Below, one piece after another: positions 1 through 8,698 of a stretch of 64,000 bases of DNA. Location of the stretch: the NCBI GenBank assembly GCA_034414595.1, contig DAOULY010000016.1, positions 1-64,000 of the forward strand. Direction: 5' to 3'. A model generated the notes under the pieces. That model saw only the letters and a program-made list of their open reading frames with translations, did no database searches and was not told the origin of the DNA. A program made the position numbers and the translations under genes. The stretch is from DAOULY01 sp034414595. Lineage in GTDB: Bacteria > Chloroflexota > Dehalococcoidia > SZUA-161 > JAUWZY01. How positions within the stretch are numbered: position 1 is the first letter of the stretch; each line of letters begins with the position of its first letter.

Positions 1-2
1 TT

Positions 3-1499
3 GAGGCAGAGGAGATGGGCCGGGAATTGCCCCGAGCGATGAAGACGTTTGAGAAGTTTGGCCTAACCGACGAGGATATCAAGCACGGCATAGACCGGAT
101 CAACCTCTACTATAACGTTGACATTGATGGTGTGCGCAAGGCTCTCGGAATACAATTGAGGGAATTGTTCGATATAACGCTGGCAAGAGAGGAAGGGAAG
201 AAGGCCATCATCCACGGCACTATCCCCCAGATCTCAGGCGAGACCATGATTGCGGCTGCTTTGCACTCCGATGATGTGGTCGTCGCTTTCCCAGACCTGG
301 TAGCTCTGGACACGATCGGCGTCTATTTCGATAAGTTCGACCACATCTATGATGCGATAGAGAGCCGCTGGATGAGCGCACAAGGGGCGCATTGCAGCAT
401 ATGCAAAACAGCCAAAGGCCTCTATGCCTCGGAACTCATTCCAAAGCCGGACCTGTTCGTCTCGCTGGGGCGGACCTGTGACGAGGAGCCCAAGGCAGAC
501 GAGTTAATGTATGAGTTCATGGGAGTGCCGGTACAGTATATCAATTTGCCCCAGGACCAGTGGGACTACGAGGTGGATTTTCCTCGGGGTCGTGATTTCA
601 TGGCCAAGGAGCTGGAGGCGTGCAAGGAAAGAATGGAATCGGTGCTTGGCTTTACCATCACCCCTGAAATGCTGCAAGAGGCAGGGAGATTGCGGGATGA
701 GATGATGTCGACGATGCGCAAGGGTCGAGACCTGATGCTCTACGGCGACCCTGTGCCCATCAATCATGCATCCTGGGACATGATTCGTCGCTTCGGCTTC
801 AGCCCAATGAGCAAAGACAACGTGGAAAGAGCTACAGAGTCAGCTGCTCTGATATATGAAGAGCTGCAGCAGAGGATCAATCAGGGGATAGGCGTAGTGC
901 CAAAGGGAGCCTTACGGATAATGATCCAAGTGGCACCGCATGTTGACCTGGAGTTCTACCGCGTCCTTGAATCCCTTGGCGTTGCAGTGACAGTTGTCGA
1001 GACTGCGACCTATGGGCCGGATGGGGGATTCACTGTCACCGTGGACACCAAGGACAAGACACCGTTCCAGATCTGGTCGGAGAGAATCCTGTGGAAGACC
1101 AACACCGGCAGCCTGCCGGTGAGGATCAAAGGCATTATTGGAGCGTGTAAGAAATACAACGTTGATGGCATACTCTGGGCCGCCCACCTTCCTTGCCGCC
1201 CTTCTTCGGGAGACGCGATGATGGTAAAAGATGCCGTAACCAAGGAGCTTGGCATTCCTATGCTGATACTGGAATACGACGCCTTTGACTCCCGTTTTCG
1301 CACCACACCACAATTGCAGACCCGGCTGGAGACATTTGTCGAGGTGCTGAAGTCTGCCAAGAAACAGAAGCAGAAGGCGAAAGAGGACAAGGGTAAGGCT
1401 TTGAGGGAGAAGTGGCGGAAACGAAAGGAGGCCGGCGACACTGCTGAGCAGGAGACGCAGGATACGGTGGAACTGGATGGTGGTTGGGAGGCTTGTTAG
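3..1499 (+). CDS. 2-hydroxyacyl-CoA dehydratase D-component-like protein (5' end cut by window)
   Basis: The protein resembles the HgdB/FldC/BcrB family (PF06050), subunits that hold a [4Fe-4S] cluster and take part in ATP-primed radical dehydration or reduction of acyl-CoAs. Three conserved cysteine contexts are visible: SICKTAKG, GRTCDEEP and LPCRPSSGDA, the last followed by the family's C-terminal GIPMLILEYD strand. The C-terminus carries a long Lys/Glu-rich tail that is unusual for the family. The reading frame is open to the left edge. The paralogue at 13532 has roughly 15-20 more N-terminal residues, so the true start probably lies outside the window and the ATG at 15 is internal. No activase (HgdC type) or second subunit is seen nearby. 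Family assignment is good; the substrate is unknown. Confidence 0.8.
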   Translation, partial: EAEEMGRELPRAMKTFEKFGLTDEDIKHGIDRINLYYNVDIDGVRKALGIQLRELFDITLAREEGKKAIIHGTIPQISGETMIAAALHSDDVVVAFPDLVALDTIGVYFDKFDHIYDAIESRWMSAQGAHCSICKTAKGLYASELIPKPDLFVSLGRTCDEEPKADELMYEFMGVPVQYINLPQDQWDYEVDFPRGRDFMAKELEACKERMESVLGFTITPEMLQEAGRLRDEMMSTMRKGRDLMLYGDPVPINHASWDMIRRFGFSPMSKDNVERATESAALIYEELQQRINQGIGVVPKGALRIMIQVAPHVDLEFYRVLESLGVAVTVVETATYGPDGGFTVTVDTKDKTPFQIWSERILWKTNTGSLPVRIKGIIGACKKYNVDGILWAAHLPCRPSSGDAMMVKDAVTKELGIPMLILEYDAFDSRFRTTPQLQTRLETFVEVLKSAKKQKQKAKEDKGKALREKWRKRKEAGDTAEQETQDTVELDGGWEAC

Positions 1500-1778
1500 T
1501 TATCTATGCTTGCCATTCTAAGGAGAAAATGGGCTCGGGTTCACATTGGGCGATTGGTTTTGCACGGTTGATGACTATCGAGGAGCTAATTTCAGAGTTA
1601 CAGTAGGTGCCTAAGTCGGAAGAGTTCGACAATTCTGGTTTAAAATTGGTGTCCGCGAGTATCTTAGCTAAATGCGACCTCGGAGTAATGCTCCAAGCTC
1701 TTAGAGCACGGCGTTGCGACTTCGACGCCAAAACCATCGTCCGCGAGCACGGTGATACCTGGGCGAGGTACTAATGTT
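1500..1778. other. Intergenic stretch with short unassigned open frame
   Basis: No recognised gene lies here. On the + strand an ATG at 1571 opens a frame that meets TAG at 1604 and then runs open to TAA at 1772, about 55 further codons ending in HGDTWARY. The pattern would suit a decayed small gene, but I recognise no family. The last part (GCGAGGT at 1763-1769) serves as the ribosome binding site of the next gene. Confidence 0.3.
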
Positions 1779-4490
1779 ATGCAAGAGGAAGAAAAAGGGG
1801 AACTGAAACGCATCTTTGCTGAGCGAGTGGCTTTTCACCAGATCGAGCGGATGTTGTATTCCAGCGATCTCGGGGATTTGCCTGGGATCGTCAAGACTCA
1901 GATTGCCACCAATCCTGATGCTGTTGTCCAGCCCAATAGCAGTGGCGAGCTGGCAGCATTACTTGATATAGCTGCAAAGTACAGCACTCCGTTAGTACCA
2001 AGAGGCTCTGGCACTGCTGGCTATGGTGGTGCCGTGCCAACCAGAGGTGGAATTGTAGTTGATTTTTACCGGATGAATAAGATCATTGACATCGACAAAG
2101 AAAAGAGAATAGCAATCGTTGAGCCTGGAGTTGTCTGGAACGATCTCGAAGCAGGACTGCACAGGCATGGCCTAGCGCTTAGGCTTTACCCCGGCAGCGC
2201 TCCTAGCGCGACTGTGGCTGGATGGATAGCAAATGGGGGAGGGGTGGGCATCGGAAGCTTCGAATATGGCTATATCAAGGACAACATTGTTGAGCTTGAA
2301 ATCATCACACCCAAAGGGCCCAAGCGGATCGCTGGAGACGACCTTGACTTGGTTGATGGGATGGCAGGCACAACCGGTTTTATTTCTCAGGTTACACTTA
2401 TGCTCAGAGATAAAGAGGATGACATTCCCGTCGTTGCAGCTTTCCCGGGCTTGGAGAGCTGTGTAAGTGCTTTTGAGAAAATCAAGGAGAACAAGCTGTC
2501 GTTATGGGAGGTAGGCTATAAAGGTCCGTCACATGTTCGGCTAACACACGAAGCTGTGGCAAACCAGGCGAAAAGGGGTCCTATACCCAGTGAACTGACA
2601 GAGCCAAAGCTGCCGGAAGACAAAGTCATAGCGACATTTGTGTACCCCAAGAGCAGGGACAGCGAGGTCAGGGATAAGCTTCTCAGTATCATTGAGGCTC
2701 AGGGTGGGGAGGTGCTCGATGAGGCAGTGGCGAGATTTGAGTGGGAGGAGAGGTTCTATCCCATACGGCTTAAAGCTTTAGGGCCATCTTTAGTTCCCTC
2801 GGAGGTGGTGATACCGACCCAAAGGCTCCCGATGCTGGTTGAGAATATCGAGAAAAAAATAAAGACGCTCGCATTCAATGGCACTCTGGTGGCTGGCGGG
2901 AGTCAAACCACTGTTATGACCTATGCTTTAGATGATGAGCGTCGCCGTGGCTTTCCACTGGCATATTCCACAAGCTTTGTGGTCATAAAGGCCGCGAGGA
3001 AGCTCGGTGGCAGGCGCTATTCCATAGGGATGTATTTCACTGATGATGCTGAGCTACTGCTTGGTAAAGACAACCTGCTGAAGATTTATCAATTCAAAGA
3101 AGAAGTTGATCCTGGACATATTTTGAATCCGGGCAAGGTCTTCCCCACCTGGCTTGAGAAGGGCTCACCGATAAAAAAACTCAACCTGATGATCAAACTG
3201 GCGAGCAGTCAGACCGGAGCGATGGCAGTAGCTGATAAACTCTTTGGTGGCAAGCCGCTTGGTGAATTCATTGACCAGAAAACCGTGCTTGGGAAGCTGC
3301 CATTTGGGAAGGAAGTGGCCTGGGATGCTTTCGCCTGCACCGGCTGTGGTTATTGTCGCAACGAATGCACAGAGTTCGGTGCCGTTGGCTGGGAAAGTGC
3401 CTCTCCCAGAGGCAAGTTCCATTTCCTCCGGGAGTATTTGAAGGGCAAAGTTAAGTTAGACGAGCGGATGGCCGAGATGTTTTTTGTATGCACCACGTGT
3501 CGCCGCTGCAACCTAACATGTCAAGTCGGGTCACATATAGACGAGCATTGGACCCTAACCCTCAGGCCGACTATCTGGCAGGAGGGCTTCAATCCTCCGT
3601 TGGTCTTCCAGACGCAGGCTTACCAAATCCTGGCCAATCGTAACCCTGGGGGCTTTCCGCAAAGTGAAAGGAAAGAATGGATACCACCAACTCTGAAGCA
3701 CAGGGAGGAGGGGGAGATTGGATATTGGGCTGGGTGTAGCTCGTCCTTCAGCATTGCTACTAGGAATATAGCAGTGAATGCCGTGAGGATATTGAACAAA
3801 GCAGAAATAGAACCTGCTTGTCTTGGCGCTGAGGAATGGTGCTGTGGCGGAGCGATGTATGTTATCGGCTGCCTCGACGAGGTTATGGAATTGGTGGAGC
3901 ACAACATAAAGGAAATAAACAAGAGAGGGATAAAGACGTTGATCACCTCGTGCCCTGGGTGTTGGTTAGTTTTAGCTCATTTCTACCCACTGTTTGCTCA
4001 GAGACTGAACTTGGAATATGATGTCAATGTCAAGCATATGACTGAGATTATGAGCGAGCTGCTGGAAGAGGGCAGGATCCAGTGCAAGTCGCCCCTAAAG
4101 TTTAAGGTGACATATCATGATCCGTGCCATATCGGTCGCGGCGGGGGTATCCTTGAGCCGCCGAGAAAGATATTCGCCTCTATACCTGGCCTGGAGTTCG
4201 TGGAGATGCCTCGCAGTGGAGAGCAGTCAGCCTGCTGTGGCAGGCATGTTATGCGCTATCCTAAACTTGGTATGACTGTCAATGGCAGCCGCATTACCGA
4301 GGCCGAGCAGACTGGGGCCGCAGCTCTTGTGAGTGCTTGCCCAACATGTGAGACCAATCTTCGTATAGGCGTAACTGAGACCGGAGCCAAGTTGGAGGTC
4401 TTGGACATCAGTGACCTGGTGGCCGCGAGCATGGGATTGCCAACACTCGCCGTCAGCAAACTTACTCGGCTTAAGCATGGGAACGAATAG
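1779..4490 (+). CDS. FAD-linked oxidase fused to 4Fe-4S and CCG (GlpC/HdrD-like) domains
   Basis: A 903-aa fusion. Residues about 30-450 form a GlcD-like FAD_binding_4 and FAD-oxidase C domain, with PRGSGTAGYGGAVPT and the glycine-rich ANGGGVGIGSFEYG. Near 519 and 568 lie two CxxCxxCxxxC ferredoxin motifs (CTGCGYCRNEC and CTTCRRCNLTC). Residues about 650-880 hold two cysteine-rich CCG domains (CCGGAMY, CCGRHVM). This is the architecture of fused D-lactate/2-hydroxyacid dehydrogenases, which pass electrons from a hydroxyacid through FAD to Fe-S clusters. The longer frame begins at a GTG at 1752, but ATG 1779 has a GCGAGGT site 10 nt upstream and matches the usual family N-terminus. A 2-hydroxyacid oxidase beside a 2-hydroxyacyl-CoA dehydratase-like gene is suggestive. 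The substrate is not determined. Confidence 0.88.
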   Translation: MQEEEKGELKRIFAERVAFHQIERMLYSSDLGDLPGIVKTQIATNPDAVVQPNSSGELAALLDIAAKYSTPLVPRGSGTAGYGGAVPTRGGIVVDFYRMNKIIDIDKEKRIAIVEPGVVWNDLEAGLHRHGLALRLYPGSAPSATVAGWIANGGGVGIGSFEYGYIKDNIVELEIITPKGPKRIAGDDLDLVDGMAGTTGFISQVTLMLRDKEDDIPVVAAFPGLESCVSAFEKIKENKLSLWEVGYKGPSHVRLTHEAVANQAKRGPIPSELTEPKLPEDKVIATFVYPKSRDSEVRDKLLSIIEAQGGEVLDEAVARFEWEERFYPIRLKALGPSLVPSEVVIPTQRLPMLVENIEKKIKTLAFNGTLVAGGSQTTVMTYALDDERRRGFPLAYSTSFVVIKAARKLGGRRYSIGMYFTDDAELLLGKDNLLKIYQFKEEVDPGHILNPGKVFPTWLEKGSPIKKLNLMIKLASSQTGAMAVADKLFGGKPLGEFIDQKTVLGKLPFGKEVAWDAFACTGCGYCRNECTEFGAVGWESASPRGKFHFLREYLKGKVKLDERMAEMFFVCTTCRRCNLTCQVGSHIDEHWTLTLRPTIWQEGFNPPLVFQTQAYQILANRNPGGFPQSERKEWIPPTLKHREEGEIGYWAGCSSSFSIATRNIAVNAVRILNKAEIEPACLGAEEWCCGGAMYVIGCLDEVMELVEHNIKEINKRGIKTLITSCPGCWLVLAHFYPLFAQRLNLEYDVNVKHMTEIMSELLEEGRIQCKSPLKFKVTYHDPCHIGRGGGILEPPRKIFASIPGLEFVEMPRSGEQSACCGRHVMRYPKLGMTVNGSRITEAEQTGAAALVSACPTCETNLRIGVTETGAKLEVLDISDLVAASMGLPTLAVSKLTRLKHGNE

Positions 4491-4500
4491 GGGGCAAGAA

Positions 4501-4665
4501 ATGGATGTGTATCTGACTGAGGAAGAACTCTTGCGAGAACAGAATCTCTTGGTTCCTCATGAAACATCATACGCGCCTTTGACCGGCAGAACCTACGATA
4601 TCCGCTCACTTACGGATCAAATTACCATAGATGATGATGCACCGCCACCACCTTCGTCCTGCTGA
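4501..4665 (+). CDS. Small hypothetical protein (54 aa)
   Basis: A short frame starts at ATG 4501, ten bases after the FAD/Fe-S oxidase stop, with GGGGCAAGAA just upstream as a weak ribosome binding site. The peptide is acidic and ends DDDAPPPPSSC, a proline run with a terminal cysteine. It lies in the same direction between two redox genes and so may be co-transcribed. I recognise no family. It could be non-coding, but the tight spacing and a sensible start favour a small gene. Confidence 0.45.
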   Translation: MDVYLTEEELLREQNLLVPHETSYAPLTGRTYDIRSLTDQITIDDDAPPPPSSC

Positions 4666-4730
4666 CTTCGCCTGAGGATGGAGTGGCAAATATTTGGACG
4701 CAACATGACAATAGATAAGGAGGAGCAGAT

Positions 4731-5273
4731 ATGATAGGTAAAATGTCCGAAGAGGAAAGGGAGGAGATGTTAGCCCGTGTTGAAGAGCAGGCTGCTTCAT
4801 ATCAGTATGAGTTTCATGGCTGTGGGCGAAATGTCGTCCTGGTGCTGCAAGAGGAATTCAACTTACCCGGGGGGGTACCGGTAGTTAAGTCAGCCAGCTT
4901 TATCGGCATGGGAATCGCACACTTGAATGATCTATGTGGTGCACTCATTGGGGGTATAATGGTGCTGGGGTTGTTCTCTGGCCCGGAAAGTCTTGAAGAC
5001 TCAATCTACCCGGAGATAAAAGTGATTGATGAGACCACGGGAAATCCCAGGTCGGTAGAGCTTGTGAGGGGGTTGTACCGAAAGTTTGTGCAGGAGTATG
5101 GAAGCTCGTCATGCGGAGACATCCAAGAGAAGTTGTTTGGCAGAAGGTATAACCTGACACTTCCAGAGGAGCTGAAGGAGTTTAGTCGAATTAGTCGTGT
5201 AACTTGTGCCGAAATGGTGGGAAAAGTCACTCGTATGACTGCGGAGACGCTACTGGAGCTGCCACGTCGGTAA
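4731..5273 (+). CDS. C_GCAxxG_C_C family putative redox protein
   Basis: A 180-aa protein with the spaced cysteine pattern that defines the C_GCAxxG_C_C family (PF09719): HGCGRNV near residue 32, a CGALIGG core (the GCAxxG-like element on a hydrophobic helix), SSCGD near 127 and TCAEM near 160. Members are small, probably redox-active or metal-binding proteins, often beside oxidoreductases and radical SAM genes as here. The start is supported by AAGGAGGAGC upstream. It probably belongs to the transcript of the FAD/Fe-S oxidase. The exact biochemical role of the family is not known. Confidence 0.8.
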   Translation: MIGKMSEEEREEMLARVEEQAASYQYEFHGCGRNVVLVLQEEFNLPGGVPVVKSASFIGMGIAHLNDLCGALIGGIMVLGLFSGPESLEDSIYPEIKVIDETTGNPRSVELVRGLYRKFVQEYGSSSCGDIQEKLFGRRYNLTLPEELKEFSRISRVTCAEMVGKVTRMTAETLLELPRR

Positions 5274-5338
5274 TGCTGTCCTGGTGTAGCTGATAAACCG
5301 TTGACAAGGCTTGCCTGGTTGTAGGCTGTTTCCCTTGG

Positions 5339-6433
5339 TTATAGGTGGGGCAGTGTCACCAAGTCCTTGGCATCGATGTGCATAGATTCCTTGACCCTCA
5401 AGCCTTCCTCTATCAGTTCCAGAACCCTCACTTTTTCTTCTGGAAGTTTGTATCCCTCATAGTCCTGCCGGAACAACAGTTCCCCGGATTCTTTACGCCA
5501 GGAATTGGTGAGGTGATCGAAGCATATTCGGGATGTCACAGATAACCCTTCTATCATGGTTCTAAGCTCTCTCAGCCGTTCGTGAGGAGAAGATAGCTGA
5601 AAAGTCCCATTCTGATAGTCATCGAATAGCGGCGTATCAGGTCTCGGTACGAAGGCTCTCAGCCTTATATAATCGGGGTTGATTTCGTTCAGCACTCGAG
5701 CCGTATTCTTCGCATGTTGCTCTGACCTTGCTCGACCTCCCAGATCTGGCATTACATATACTGAAAGCTCGAAACCCGCTTCTTTCGCTTTCCTTCCCGC
5801 AATAATGTGCTGCTCAGCGGTCACACCTTTGTCCACGTATTTCAACAATTCGTCATCGCCGGTTTCCAAGCCAACGTGCACTCTGGTTAGGCCTGCTGCT
5901 CTTATGTCCTTCAGTTCCTCCAGAGTTTTCCTGTAGATTGACTTTGCTCTGGCATAGGAAGTAATCCTTTCCAGACTCGGGAATGTCTCTTTCAGGTATT
6001 CGATGACTTCTATCAACTCGGAAGTTCTCATAATGAACGAGTCGGCATCTTGCAGGAACGCCGTACGCGCGCCAGACCCGAGCCAATTGAACACCGTGAC
6101 AAAACTGGGGTCATCATTGAGGTTCGGGTTACTCCGGATTATGGTGGCTCCCACGATGTTGTTTAGCTCACCGGCAAATCCGAGTTGCCATGACACTCTC
6201 TTTATCTCGTCACTGATTGCTTTTGCTGCTCGGATGTCCGCTTTGATATCCTCTACCGACCGCAGCTGAAACCGTTCCCGGTTATAGGAGGAGCCGTAGC
6301 AAAACTTACACCTGTTCCACGGGCAATTCCGCGTTGCCCTGATCAACAAGGAGTGACTTCCGCCTTCGCTGGGCGGTCTTACCGGGCCAATTTCAAATTG
6401 GTATTCTCCTAAATAGTTCATTTTGGCTCCCAA
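5339..6433 (-). CDS. Radical SAM protein
   Basis: A 364-aa radical SAM enzyme. The cluster-binding motif near residue 37 reads NCPWNRCKFCYG, with four rather than three residues between the first two cysteines (Cx4CxxC). Downstream are the expected TIM-barrel strands, including HVGLETGDDELLKYVDKGV, the Elp3/B12-type SAM-binding segment, and YVMPDLGGRARSE. No B12-binding or SPASM domain is evident. It reads against the upstream redox genes and in the same direction as the molybdopterin oxidoreductase, 39 bp after that gene's stop, so the two may be co-transcribed. No substrate can be assigned. The Cx4CxxC variant occurs in a group of such proteins with a CPWN motif, to my recollection. Confidence 0.85.
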   Translation of the reverse strand: MGAKMNYLGEYQFEIGPVRPPSEGGSHSLLIRATRNCPWNRCKFCYGSSYNRERFQLRSVEDIKADIRAAKAISDEIKRVSWQLGFAGELNNIVGATIIRSNPNLNDDPSFVTVFNWLGSGARTAFLQDADSFIMRTSELIEVIEYLKETFPSLERITSYARAKSIYRKTLEELKDIRAAGLTRVHVGLETGDDELLKYVDKGVTAEQHIIAGRKAKEAGFELSVYVMPDLGGRARSEQHAKNTARVLNEINPDYIRLRAFVPRPDTPLFDDYQNGTFQLSSPHERLRELRTMIEGLSVTSRICFDHLTNSWRKESGELLFRQDYEGYKLPEEKVRVLELIEEGLRVKESMHIDAKDLVTLPHL

Positions 6434-6472
6434 ATAATTCCCGACGGCTATCCTGGTGGCAGGCCAGCCTCG

Positions 6473-8512
6473 TCAGGCAGCGCCTATCCGGCAGGATAGA
6501 CCGGCAAACGCAGGCAGACCGGATATCGGGTCAGGGCTTTCCCAGTCAGTCAACACATTAGTATTGGGCTCATCCCAGCCGAAGGGAATACTGACTACGC
6601 CAGGTATGATATCTTCGGTGATCTTGGCTTTGAACTCGAGCTTTCCTCTGGGAGTCTCGATGAACATCATCCCCCCTGGGGAGATGCCGTATCTTTGGGC
6701 CGTCCGAGTGTTAATTTCCGCCAGCGGCTCCGGGACTCTCTTGCGCAGCGAGGGTATTTCACGGAATTCGGAATCAGTATATTCTATGTCCCGGATGCCC
6801 GAGGTCAGTACCAGCGGATATTCCTGTGCTGCTGATTCCACAGCTTCGGGCTGTTGTGGTGTCGGCAATGGGCTATGCCCCAGCTCTGCCAACTTCGAGG
6901 AGTAGAGTTCGATCTTGCCCGAGGGAGTGGAGAATCCCTGCTGCTCGTAGCCCTTGTATTGCTTAGCGCCATAGAAAATACCGGCAGGGTTTTGCTTCAA
7001 CTCTCTGATGCTGATACCAGTGGGCTTGAGTAGGAAATCAATGGCCTCCTCTTCGTCCGACCAGGAAAAATACTCCTCATAGCCCATCCTTCTGGCTAAT
7101 TGGAACCAGAGCTTCCAGTCGGGCCAGCACTCGGGAAATTCTATAGCTTTCTTGCGCAGGACCGCATACGGCAGCCCCGATGGCCCATAGCTATGCAGTT
7201 CCGTCGTTTCCAGGAAGGTAGCGGCCGGGAGCACGATGTCAGCAAGGTCGGCGGTTCCGGTCATAGTGACATCCATGACCACGAGGAAATCAAGCTTTTG
7301 CAGTGCCTCCACGACCTTCGGCGTATATGGCCAGCTGAGAACGGGGTTGCCACCATCCACGATCATAGCCTTGACCGGGTAAGGTTCCTCGGTGAGCAGG
7401 GTATCGGTCAGCACTGCTGCCTGTCCCTCCAGACGCCCACGCCGGGAAGCTACGAACAGGGGGTACCGGTCTTCTCCCAGCGGCCTTTCAGTCAGCATTT
7501 CCGGTAGGGAAAGGGGACTCAAGCGCAGCTCAACGGGAGCTATCCAGCCTCCGGGGACATCGATGTTTCCCGTTATCGCTTGCAGAATGGCGATGGCGCG
7601 GATGTTCTGAACCGCGCTTGTCTGGTTATCGACAGCACGTCCCATAATGATGGATGCAGGCCTTGCGGTGGCAAAGGTGGTGGCAGCTTCTCTGATGGTC
7701 TCCCTGGGAACCCAGGTTGCCTCTGACACTTTATCAGGGGTGTAATCTGTAAGGTGCTCTTCCAACTGCTCAAAACCAGTAGTCCACTGGGAAACAAACT
7801 CTCTATCGCACAGTCCCTCGGAGAGAATGACATTGAGCATAGCCAATGCCAGGAGGCAGTCGCTACCCGGCCTGGGCTGTATATGCACATCTGCTCGTTT
7901 GGCGAAGAAGGTTTGCCTGGGATCGATGACGATAAGCTTGGCACCTGCTTTCCTGGCGTTGAGTATCCGGCTAGCTTGTCGGTGGTTTGTATTGTGGGGG
8001 TCAACCCCCCAAACTACGATGCATTTTGAGTTTTCTGGCTCAGGAACGAAGACCTTGCCGAAGGTCAACTGGCAAGCCATAGGGAAAGGTTGGTGACATA
8101 AACTGCTTGCTGAGAACAGGTTAGGGGAGCCGTAAACATCTAGGAACCTGCGTGCATAAACTATGGCCTGGCACTGGTTGGCTGCTTCACCGCAGTACAC
8201 AGCCAGGGCCTTGGCCCCATACTCCTGCTTGATAACATCCAGTTTTGTTGCTATTGTGTTTAGGGCCTCATGCCAACTGATCTGCTGCCATTGTCCGTCG
8301 ATTCTTTTCTGCGGGTGTTTGATACGATTGGGAGAATAGATATACTCGAGTATTGCCTTGCCCTTGGGACAGAGAATGCCTGCGCTGACGGGGTTCTCCG
8401 CGGTCCCCTTGACCGCAACGGCATCGCCATCTTGAAGGTGAACATCTATGCCACAGGCGCGCCGACACATCCTGCAAGCGCTCTTGATAACTTGCCTGTC
8501 CACTTCTGCCAT
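6473..8512 (-). CDS. Molybdopterin-dependent oxidoreductase (copy 1)
   Basis: A 679-aa member of the DMSO-reductase superfamily. The N-terminal 4Fe-4S motif is CRMCRRACGIDV with the fourth cysteine in LCPKG; then come the Mo-bisPGD domains and a C-terminal molydopterin dinucleotide-binding domain (about residues 560-675). The residue in the Mo-ligand region is a cysteine (SSLCHQP), as in PhsA/Nap-type enzymes and acetylene hydratase. No Tat signal is present, so it is predicted cytoplasmic, and no electron-transfer or membrane subunit is adjacent. Substrate is unknown. It is one of four such proteins in the window (also 21449, 23908, 37042). It is divergent from the Tm-1-like gene at 8699. 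Confidence 0.88.
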   Translation of the reverse strand: MAEVDRQVIKSACRMCRRACGIDVHLQDGDAVAVKGTAENPVSAGILCPKGKAILEYIYSPNRIKHPQKRIDGQWQQISWHEALNTIATKLDVIKQEYGAKALAVYCGEAANQCQAIVYARRFLDVYGSPNLFSASSLCHQPFPMACQLTFGKVFVPEPENSKCIVVWGVDPHNTNHRQASRILNARKAGAKLIVIDPRQTFFAKRADVHIQPRPGSDCLLALAMLNVILSEGLCDREFVSQWTTGFEQLEEHLTDYTPDKVSEATWVPRETIREAATTFATARPASIIMGRAVDNQTSAVQNIRAIAILQAITGNIDVPGGWIAPVELRLSPLSLPEMLTERPLGEDRYPLFVASRRGRLEGQAAVLTDTLLTEEPYPVKAMIVDGGNPVLSWPYTPKVVEALQKLDFLVVMDVTMTGTADLADIVLPAATFLETTELHSYGPSGLPYAVLRKKAIEFPECWPDWKLWFQLARRMGYEEYFSWSDEEEAIDFLLKPTGISIRELKQNPAGIFYGAKQYKGYEQQGFSTPSGKIELYSSKLAELGHSPLPTPQQPEAVESAAQEYPLVLTSGIRDIEYTDSEFREIPSLRKRVPEPLAEINTRTAQRYGISPGGMMFIETPRGKLEFKAKITEDIIPGVVSIPFGWDEPNTNVLTDWESPDPISGLPAFAGLSCRIGAA

Positions 8513-8618
8513 CTTATCTGGATTCTCTCTGAGTTCGCCTAAAACATATAATACTTGCCACCCGACATTGAGCGCAAGGCCCTACTTTATCGAACAATGT
8601 CGTGATTCCGATAGAGTG

Positions 8619-8627
8619 TGTTATAGT
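8619..8627 (+). promoter_or_regulatory. Extended -10 promoter of Tm-1-like copy 1
   Basis: TG-T-TATAGT, an extended -10 element; no good -35 is visible. The identical sequence is retained in the duplicated leader at 9989-9997, which supports function. Confidence 0.5.
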
Positions 8628-8698
8628 TAGGGAACGCAATGCTGCAAGACCGAGGGAAATAATCACGAGGTTAAACCTGAAGTGAGGGGAGCCGAAAG

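Noticed and set aside
1504..1737. 77-aa minus-strand open frame in the gap after the first gene
   Set aside because: No ribosome binding site or motif; the plus strand carries an equally open frame, so neither is convincing.
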